From Desulfobacula sp. (GTDB lineage: Bacteria; Desulfobacterota; Desulfobacteria; Desulfobacterales; Desulfobacteraceae): DNA of 12,139 nt. Positions within the stretch are counted from its first letter, which is position 1. Each line of letters starts with the position of its first letter. Shown here one piece after another: positions 7,081 to 12,139 of the stretch. The notes beneath the pieces were generated by a model. That model ran no database searches and was not told where the DNA came from. It worked only from the letters and a program-made list of their open reading frames with translations. Where the stretch lies: NCBI GenBank assembly GCA_027858355.1, contig JAQICW010000402.1:1-12139 (forward strand). The letters run 5' to 3'. The translations under genes were made by a program, and so were the position numbers.

Positions 7081-9051
7081 ATGAAAGTCATATATACGGA
7101 TTCACTTGTAATTGGTGGTGGGCTGGCAGGACTGAGAGTTGCCATTGCATCCATGCAGAGGGGCTTTGATACCATCGTCCTGTCCCTGGTTCCTGCCAAA
7201 AGATCTCACTCTGCTGCTGCCCAGGGCGGTATGCAGGCAAGCCTTGGTGCTACTATTAAGGGCGAAGGTGATGATGAAGAAGTCCATTTTGGAGACACTG
7301 TAAGAGGAAGCGACTGGGGCTGCGACCAGGATGTGGCCAGGATGTTCGTGAACACGTCTCCCAAAGCCATCCGGCAATTAACTGCCTGGGGTGTGCCCTG
7401 GTCAAGGGTAAGGGGCGGTGACAGGGATGTCATTATGAATGGTAAAAAAGTCACCATCACTGAAAAAAATGAGGCCCAGGGCCTGATTACGGCCAGGGAT
7501 TTTGGCGGGACAAAAAAATGGAGAACCTGTTTTACATCTGATGGTACTGGACATACCATGCTCTATTCTATGGATAACAAGGCCATCCAGATGGGCATTC
7601 CCGTTCATGAAAGAAAAGAAGCCATTGCCCTGATTCATGAAGATGGGGTCTGCTATGGCGCTGTTGTCAGAGACCTTATCACGGGCGAACTCATCGCCTA
7701 TGTGGCAAAAGCCACAACCATTGCCACGGGCGGGTATGGAAGATTGTATGCCATTACCACCAATGCTGTTATTTCTGAAGGAATAGGCAATGCCATTGCC
7801 CTTGAAACCGGAATCGCCACCCTTGGGAACATGGAAGCGGTCCAGTTCCATCCCACGGCCATTGTACCCGTTGGTATCCTCACCACTGAAGGATGCCGTG
7901 GTGATGGGGGGCTGCTTCTGGATAAGGATGGATACAGGTTTATGCCGGATTATGAACCAGACAAAAAGGAGCTGGCATCAAGGGATGTTGTCTCCCGGAG
8001 AATGATCGAGCACATGAGGAAAGGCAAGGGGATTCCGTCGCGTTACGGGGATCACCTCTGGCTGGATATTACACTGCTTGGCCGCAAACACATAGAAAAA
8101 AACTTAAGGGAAGTCAAAGAAATATGTGAATATTTCCTTGGTATTGATCCGGTTAAAGAATATATCCCGGTCAGACCGACCCAGCACTATTCCATGGGCG
8201 GTATCAGAACCAAAGCAACTGGGGAAAGTCCGACACTGAAAGGCCTTTTTTCTGCTGGTGAGGCTGCCTGCTGGGATCTGCACGGATTTAACCGGCTGGG
8301 CGGTAACTCTGTTGCTGAAACAGTTGTGGCAGGAATGATTGTGGGTGAATTTGTCGCAGATTATTGTGCTGCCAATTCATTAAATGTGAGCACCAAAACT
8401 ATTCAGCATTTCTTGAAACAGGAAGAAAAGAAAATTTCAGATCTTCTGGTGAGGGATTTTGGTGAAAATCCCTTTGAGTTAAAAGCAGCAATGCAGAAGA
8501 TCATGATGGATAAGGTTGGTATTTTCAGAAATGGTGAAGATCTTGAACAAGCTGTTGAAGAATTGAAAGTCTTGAATCAGCGGGCAAAGAAAATTGCTCT
8601 GAGAAACCGGATCAGTTCTTCCAACCCGGAACTGGTGGAAGCCATAAGGGTCCCCAAAATGATCAAACTTGCCCAGTGTATCGCCTATGGTGCTATGCTC
8701 AGAACGGAAAGCCGTGGCGCTCATTCTAGGGAAGATTATCCAGAAAGAAATGACAAAGACTGGCTGAAAAGAACCCTTACCACATGGAAAGATGATTCTG
8801 TCGATCTTCCTGAAGTTACCTATGAAGACCTGGATATCATGAAAATGGAGCTGCCGCCGGCATCAAGGGGGTATGGTGTTGACAATACTGTTCATCATCC
8901 AGACACGGCCAGGCGGGAAGCGGAAATTGAAGAGATTAAAAAAGCCAACCCCGGGGCAGACAGGTTTAAACTGCAGGAATTATTGAATCCAATTCCAATT
9001 CCGGAAAAATTCAAAGGTAAAAATGAGCGTATAGGCAGGGGGTTTAAATAA
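7081..9051 (+). CDS. sdhA: Succinate dehydrogenase/fumarate reductase flavoprotein subunit
   Basis: This is the catalytic subunit that interconverts succinate and fumarate with covalent FAD, on the cytoplasmic face of the membrane. The 656 residues equal the length I recall for Wolinella FrdA. The N-terminal dinucleotide fold has Gly-Gly-Gly-Leu-Ala-Gly (12-17). His43 in Ser-His-Ser-Ala-Ala-Ala-Gln-Gly-Gly is the FAD attachment site. Catalytic residues fit the family: His257, Arg301 (proton shuttle), His369 and Arg405 (in [10 protein letters not shown]). There is no Tat signal, as expected for a cytoplasmic-facing enzyme. AAGGGG (7067-7072), overlapping the sdhC stop, lies 8 nt before the ATG. 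The stop overlaps the sdhB start by 1 nt (TAATG). The C-A-B gene order is that of the epsilonproteobacterial and deltaproteobacterial menaquinone enzymes. Confidence 0.97.
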   Translation: MKVIYTDSLVIGGGLAGLRVAIASMQRGFDTIVLSLVPAKRSHSAAAQGGMQASLGATIKGEGDDEEVHFGDTVRGSDWGCDQDVARMFVNTSPKAIRQLTAWGVPWSRVRGGDRDVIMNGKKVTITEKNEAQGLITARDFGGTKKWRTCFTSDGTGHTMLYSMDNKAIQMGIPVHERKEAIALIHEDGVCYGAVVRDLITGELIAYVAKATTIATGGYGRLYAITTNAVISEGIGNAIALETGIATLGNMEAVQFHPTAIVPVGILTTEGCRGDGGLLLDKDGYRFMPDYEPDKKELASRDVVSRRMIEHMRKGKGIPSRYGDHLWLDITLLGRKHIEKNLREVKEICEYFLGIDPVKEYIPVRPTQHYSMGGIRTKATGESPTLKGLFSAGEAACWDLHGFNRLGGNSVAETVVAGMIVGEFVADYCAANSLNVSTKTIQHFLKQEEKKISDLLVRDFGENPFELKAAMQKIMMDKVGIFRNGEDLEQAVEELKVLNQRAKKIALRNRISSSNPELVEAIRVPKMIKLAQCIAYGAMLRTESRGAHSREDYPERNDKDWLKRTLTTWKDDSVDLPEVTYEDLDIMKMELPPASRGYGVDNTVHHPDTARREAEIEEIKKANPGADRFKLQELLNPIPIPEKFKGKNERIGRGFK

Positions 9052-9785
9052 TGAGTGACCAGGAAAGAGTTTTAAAATTTCAAATCTTTAGATACAATCC
9101 CCATAAACCGGGTGATAAACCTCGTATGGTAACCTATGAGGTCACAGAAGCCCCTGGGATGACGATTTTTATTGCATTGAACGATATCCGTGAGCAGCAG
9201 GACCCTTCCCTGCAATTTGATTTTGTCTGCCGGGCCGGAATCTGCGGTTCATGTGCCATGGTTGTCAATGGGCAGCCAACCCTTGCGTGCAGAACCCTTA
9301 CCTCAAAATATAAAGATGGTAAGATTAAACTTCTGCCTTTGCCTGGATTTGAGCTCATTGGAGATCTTTCCGTGAATACGGGAAAATTCATGCGGGCCAT
9401 GTCAGAGCGGGTGGAATCCTGGATTCATGACCAGAATGCAGATAAAGTTAATTTTGAAAAGCTTGAGGAACGCATGGACCCGGATGTGGCTGATGGGATT
9501 TATGAGCTGGAGCGATGCGTGGAATGCGGGTGTTGCGTGTCTGGCTGTGCCACAAAACGAATGAGACCGGATTTTCTTTCTGCTGTGGGATTTATGCGGC
9601 TGGCTAGATTTGCTCTGGATCCCAGGGATAAAAGATCGGATGAAGAGTTCTATGAAATTATGGGTGATGATGATGGTGTATTTGGCTGCATGACCCTTTT
9701 GGGCTGCGAAGACTATTGCCCCAAAGATCTGCCCCACCAGACACAGATTGCTTATCTTCGAAGGAAGATGGTTTTAGTTAGATAA
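9051..9785 (+). CDS. sdhB: Succinate dehydrogenase/fumarate reductase iron-sulfur subunit
   Basis: This subunit carries electrons between the flavin of SdhA and the haems of SdhC through three clusters. The 244-residue protein has a plant-type ferredoxin domain with Cys60, Cys65, Cys68 and Cys80 for the [2Fe-2S] cluster. Its C-terminal domain has Cys156, Cys159, Cys162 and Cys223 for [4Fe-4S], and Cys166, Cys213 and Cys219 for [3Fe-4S]. Pro, usual after the fourth Cys of the first motif in ferredoxins, is absent (Cys166-Ala), as fits a 3Fe site. An extra Cys161 is seen beside Cys162. The start overlaps the sdhA stop by one base, with AGGGGG (9037-9042) 8 nt upstream, which implies translational coupling and matched subunit amounts. 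Confidence 0.97.
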   Translation: MSDQERVLKFQIFRYNPHKPGDKPRMVTYEVTEAPGMTIFIALNDIREQQDPSLQFDFVCRAGICGSCAMVVNGQPTLACRTLTSKYKDGKIKLLPLPGFELIGDLSVNTGKFMRAMSERVESWIHDQNADKVNFEKLEERMDPDVADGIYELERCVECGCCVSGCATKRMRPDFLSAVGFMRLARFALDPRDKRSDEEFYEIMGDDDGVFGCMTLLGCEDYCPKDLPHQTQIAYLRRKMVLVR

Positions 9786-9801
9786 TGGTGAATGGTGAAT
9801 G
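9784..9801 (+). repeat. Short tandem heptamer AATGGTG at the sdhB-fumarase junction
   Basis: Two full copies and a partial third copy of AATGGTG cover the sdhB stop. They create a five-codon open frame (ATG at 9785, TGA at 9800-9802) that starts on the last base of the sdhB stop and ends just before the fumarase AAAGG. It might help ribosomes reinitiate on fumarase, or it may be a neutral slippage product. Confidence 0.4.
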
Positions 9802-9814
9802 AAAGGTAAAAAAG

Positions 9815-11422
9815 ATGAGTGAATTTAAATTTGAGACCATGTTTCCTTTGGGAGAAGATAGCACTGAGTATAGGCTTCTCACTAAGGATCATGTCAGGAT
9901 AAAAGGGTTTGAAGGAAAAGAGGTTCTCATGGTGGAACCTCAAGCCATAAACCTGCTTTCAAACCAGGCATTTAAAGATGTGGCCCATCTTTACCGATCA
10001 GAACATTTGGAAAAGCTAAAAAAAATCATTGATGATTCTGAAAGCAGCGACAATGACCGGTATGTGGCCCTGGAATTGTTAAAAAATGCTGTCATTTCCT
10101 CTGAAAAGGTTTATCCCATGTGCCAGGACACGGGGACAGCCATTGTGATGGCTAAAAAAGGTCAGCAGGTCTGGACCTGGACAGATGATGAAGAAGAGTT
10201 GTCAAAAGGGGTTTTTCAGGCATATACAGAAAATTATTTAAGGTATTCCCAGAATGCTGCTCTTACCATGTACAAGGAAATGAATACCAAAACAAATTTA
10301 CCGGCCCAGATTGATATTGCCTCTGTTCAGGGAGATAAATACAAATTTTTGTTCATGGCCAAAGGAGGGGGATCTGCCAATAAAACCAACCTTTTCCAGA
10401 TGACAAAAGCAGTATTGAATACTGAAGAAACCCTGATTAATTTCATGTTGGAAAAAATGAAGGGCCTTGGAACAGCAGCCTGTCCTCCATATTATATTGC
10501 CTTTGTAATCGGCGGGACTTCTGCAGAACTCAATTTAAAGGCTGTGAAACTGGCTTCAGCCAGATACCTGGATGCATTACCCACCCAGGGCGGTGAGACA
10601 GCACACGCCTTCAGAGATATTGATCTTGAAGAAAAAGTACTGGTCAAATCCCAGGGACTTGGACTGGGTGCCCAGTTTGGCGGTAAACATTTTGCCCTGG
10701 ATATCAGGGTGATCCGCCTGCCACGGCATGGAGCCTCCTGCCCTATTGGCATTGGCGTTTCCTGTTCTGCCGACCGCCAGATAAAGGGTAAAATTACAAG
10801 GGAAGGGGTTTTTCTGGAACAATTGGAAGAAAACCCAGCCCAATACCTGCCAAAACAAGAACCTGAAATGAAAGAGGCTGTAGAGATCGATCTGAACAGA
10901 CCCATGGACGAGATTCGGGCTGAGCTTTCCAAACATCGGGTTTCCACAAGATTGTCCCTGACCGGTAAAATAATCGTGGCAAGGGATATTGCCCATGCAA
11001 AATTTATGGAAGGCTTTGAAGCAGGCAAGGGCCTGCCCAAATACCTGAAAAACCATATTATTTATTATGCAGGTCCTGCTAAAACGCCGGACGGAGAAGC
11101 CTCGGGAGCATTTGGCCCCACCACGGCCGGAAGAATGGACCCCTATGTGCCCATCTTTCAGAAAGAGGGGGCTTCCATGATCATGCTGGCAAAAGGGAAC
11201 AGAAGCAAACAAGTGACGGATGCCTGCAAGGAATATGGCGGATTTTACCTTGGTTCTCCAGGTGGCCCGGCTGCCCGTCTTGGAAAAGATTTTATCAAAA
11301 AGGTCGAGCTGGTGGAATATGAGGAGCTTGGCATGGAAGCTGTCTATATGATTACCGTTGAAAATTTTCCAGCCTTTATCATTGTTGATGATAAGGGTAA
11401 TGATTTTTACGCTGATCTTTAG
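9815..11422 (+). CDS. fum: Class I fumarate hydratase (iron-sulfur, single chain)
   Basis: This enzyme hydrates fumarate to malate (or the reverse) using an oxygen-sensitive [4Fe-4S] cluster in the cytoplasm. The 535 residues form one chain with both parts (alpha-like about 1-330, beta-like about 350-535). This is like E. coli FumA (548) and unlike the two-gene form of many anaerobes. Likely cluster ligands are Cys103 (Pro-Met-Cys-Gln-Asp-Thr-Gly), Cys223 (Ala-Ala-Cys-Pro-Pro) and Cys317 (Val-Ser-Cys-Ser-Ala-Asp-Arg), near E. coli 105, 224 and 318. Asp105 and the Lys-Gly-Asn-Arg-Ser motif (460-464) are conserved active-site residues, and Pro-Thr-Thr-Ala-Gly-Arg (435-440) is present. AAAGG (9802-9806) is 8 nt before the ATG. 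It follows sdhB after 29 nt and completes the path to malate. An L-tartrate dehydratase is a related alternative, but the context favours fumarase. Confidence 0.95.
   Translation: MSEFKFETMFPLGEDSTEYRLLTKDHVRIKGFEGKEVLMVEPQAINLLSNQAFKDVAHLYRSEHLEKLKKIIDDSESSDNDRYVALELLKNAVISSEKVYPMCQDTGTAIVMAKKGQQVWTWTDDEEELSKGVFQAYTENYLRYSQNAALTMYKEMNTKTNLPAQIDIASVQGDKYKFLFMAKGGGSANKTNLFQMTKAVLNTEETLINFMLEKMKGLGTAACPPYYIAFVIGGTSAELNLKAVKLASARYLDALPTQGGETAHAFRDIDLEEKVLVKSQGLGLGAQFGGKHFALDIRVIRLPRHGASCPIGIGVSCSADRQIKGKITREGVFLEQLEENPAQYLPKQEPEMKEAVEIDLNRPMDEIRAELSKHRVSTRLSLTGKIIVARDIAHAKFMEGFEAGKGLPKYLKNHIIYYAGPAKTPDGEASGAFGPTTAGRMDPYVPIFQKEGASMIMLAKGNRSKQVTDACKEYGGFYLGSPGGPAARLGKDFIKKVELVEYEELGMEAVYMITVENFPAFIIVDDKGNDFYADL
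11373..11396 (+). other. Stem-loop inside the 3' end of the fumarase gene
   Basis: CCTTTATCAT (11373-11382) pairs with ATGATAAGG (11388-11396) with one bulged T and a 5-nt loop, giving 9 bp. A TTTTT stretch lies about 8-12 nt downstream, inside the gene. The stop follows after 23 nt. It may slow decay of the mRNA from its 3' end or may be coincidental. Confidence 0.3.
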
Positions 11423-11450
11423 ATTTAGAAATAAAGGATGCAAATTTTTT
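11415..11450 (+). terminator. Weak terminator candidate after fumarase
   Basis: ATCTTTA (11415-11421) can pair with TAAAGGAT (11432-11439) with one bulged G around a 10-nt loop, and six T follow at 11445-11450. The stem is short, AT-rich and overlaps the fumarase stop, and the T-run starts 5 nt from the stem. No better terminator is seen before the next gene, so readthrough is possible. Confidence 0.28.
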
Positions 11451-11514
11451 AACAAAATGCCAAGATCTGAAAATATTACTCCATAATTCGTCATAATTTA
11501 CAAGGTCTATATTT

Positions 11515-12139
11515 ATGTTTGAATATCCTATCATGGTAGTTGATGATGAAGCCGACGTTCTGGAAAGCTTTGAACTTGTACTCAATTCCGGAGGATTCAA
11601 CAATGTGATCACTTGCCTGGACAGCAGGAATGTTGTACCGCTGCTTAAAGAGAGGGGAGAAGTAGAGGTGATTCTTCTTGATTTGATCATGCCTTATCTG
11701 AAAGGGCAGGATTTATTGCCTGTTCTATCGGAAAGCTATCCTAACATTCCTGTTATTGTGATTACGGCTTTTGATGATTTGGAGACGGCTGTCGGGTGTA
11801 TGAAAGCAGGTGGTTTTGACTATCTTGTCAAACCGGTTGAAAATATGCGGTTGATTTCCAGTGTACGCCGGGCCATGGAGAAAAGAGAGTTGGCCAGAGA
11901 GAACATTGCCTTGAAAAAGCGTATTCTCTCTCATAAGCTTGACCATCCCGAAGCTTTTACCAATATTATCACCCGCAGCCGGGCCATGTTGGCAATTTTT
12001 CAATATATGGAAGCAATAGCGTCTTCATCCGAACCGGTCCTGATTACCGGTGAAACCGGCGTTGGAAAAGAACTCATTGCCAGGGCGATTCATTTGCTGC
12101 GCGGATTGCCAGGTCCTTTCATAAGCGTTAATATTGCAG
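11515..12139 (+). CDS. NtrC-family sigma-54-dependent response regulator (partial, cut by right edge)
   Basis: This is a two-component response regulator that would activate sigma-54 promoters after phosphorylation. Of the 208 residues visible, 1-122 form a receiver domain. Its acidic pair is Asp10-Asp11, the phospho-acceptor is Asp56 (Leu-Leu-Asp-Leu-Ile-Met-Pro), the switch residue is Thr84, and Lys106 lies in Val-Lys-Pro. A linker helix follows. The AAA+ domain begins near 150, with Walker A Gly-Glu-Thr-Gly-Val-Gly-Lys-Glu at 179-186. The GAFTGA loop, Walker B and DNA-binding domain lie beyond the window. The ATG at 11515 is the first start after an in-frame TAA at 11494-11496, with AAGG (11502-11505) 9 nt upstream. 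A weak promoter-like TTAACA (11449-11454) with TATTAC (11474-11479) at 19-nt spacing precedes it. Nothing seen shows that it controls the metabolic cluster. Confidence 0.92.
   Translation, partial: MFEYPIMVVDDEADVLESFELVLNSGGFNNVITCLDSRNVVPLLKERGEVEVILLDLIMPYLKGQDLLPVLSESYPNIPVIVITAFDDLETAVGCMKAGGFDYLVKPVENMRLISSVRRAMEKRELARENIALKKRILSHKLDHPEAFTNIITRSRAMLAIFQYMEAIASSSEPVLITGETGVGKELIARAIHLLRGLPGPFISVNIA

Noticed and set aside
10492..11494. Minus-strand open frames of 182 and 305 codons opposite fumarase
   Set aside because: The fumarase frame carries all family motifs. The opposing frames match no family I know and arise from codon bias.
1..12139. Insertion sequences, CRISPR arrays, tRNA/rRNA genes, phage or defence genes
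   Set aside because: I saw no repeat-spacer pattern, transposase, clover-leaf gene or defence domain on either strand.

Overview
The window looks like ordinary chromosomal DNA from an anaerobic, moderately AT-rich Gram-negative bacterium. The best guess is a complete-oxidising sulfate reducer of the Desulfobacteraceae type. This is inferred from gene content and protein style: a Wolinella-like di-heme fumarate reductase/succinate dehydrogenase, an oxygen-sensitive class I fumarase, and a methylmalonyl-CoA branch in one cluster. No 16S or other marker gene is present, so the taxonomy is inference.

Layout, all on the + strand. Positions 1-101 may hold the tail of an upstream gene. Positions 102-505 are non-coding, with a 16-bp palindrome, a small stem-loop and two candidate promoters. 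Then come methylmalonyl-CoA epimerase (506-907), methylmalonyl-CoA mutase (960-3083) and its GTPase chaperone MeaB (3089-4069). An AT-rich terminator-like hairpin (4095-4130) follows. Next are succinyl-CoA synthetase beta and alpha (4153-5313, 5326-6192), the succinate dehydrogenase/fumarate reductase subunits C, A and B (6241-9785) and class I fumarase (9815-11422). After a 92-nt gap, an NtrC-type response regulator starts at 11515 and runs off the right edge.

The nine metabolic genes stand in the order of the reactions they catalyse: methylmalonyl-CoA epimers, succinyl-CoA, succinate (with ATP or GTP formed), fumarate (electrons to or from menaquinone), malate. In a sulfate reducer this is the propionate (or odd-chain) oxidation branch joined to the C4 part of the TCA cycle. 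The same enzymes could run backwards to make propionate or reduce fumarate. The carboxylation step that makes methylmalonyl-CoA is not in the window.

I found no mobile element, CRISPR array, tRNA, rRNA or defence system, and nothing that amounts to a previously undescribed system. The points worth a second look are the strict pathway colinearity, conserved acidic residues in the cytochrome b subunit that bear on energetics, the hairpin dividing the cluster, and a set of stem-loops inside the 3' ends of several genes.
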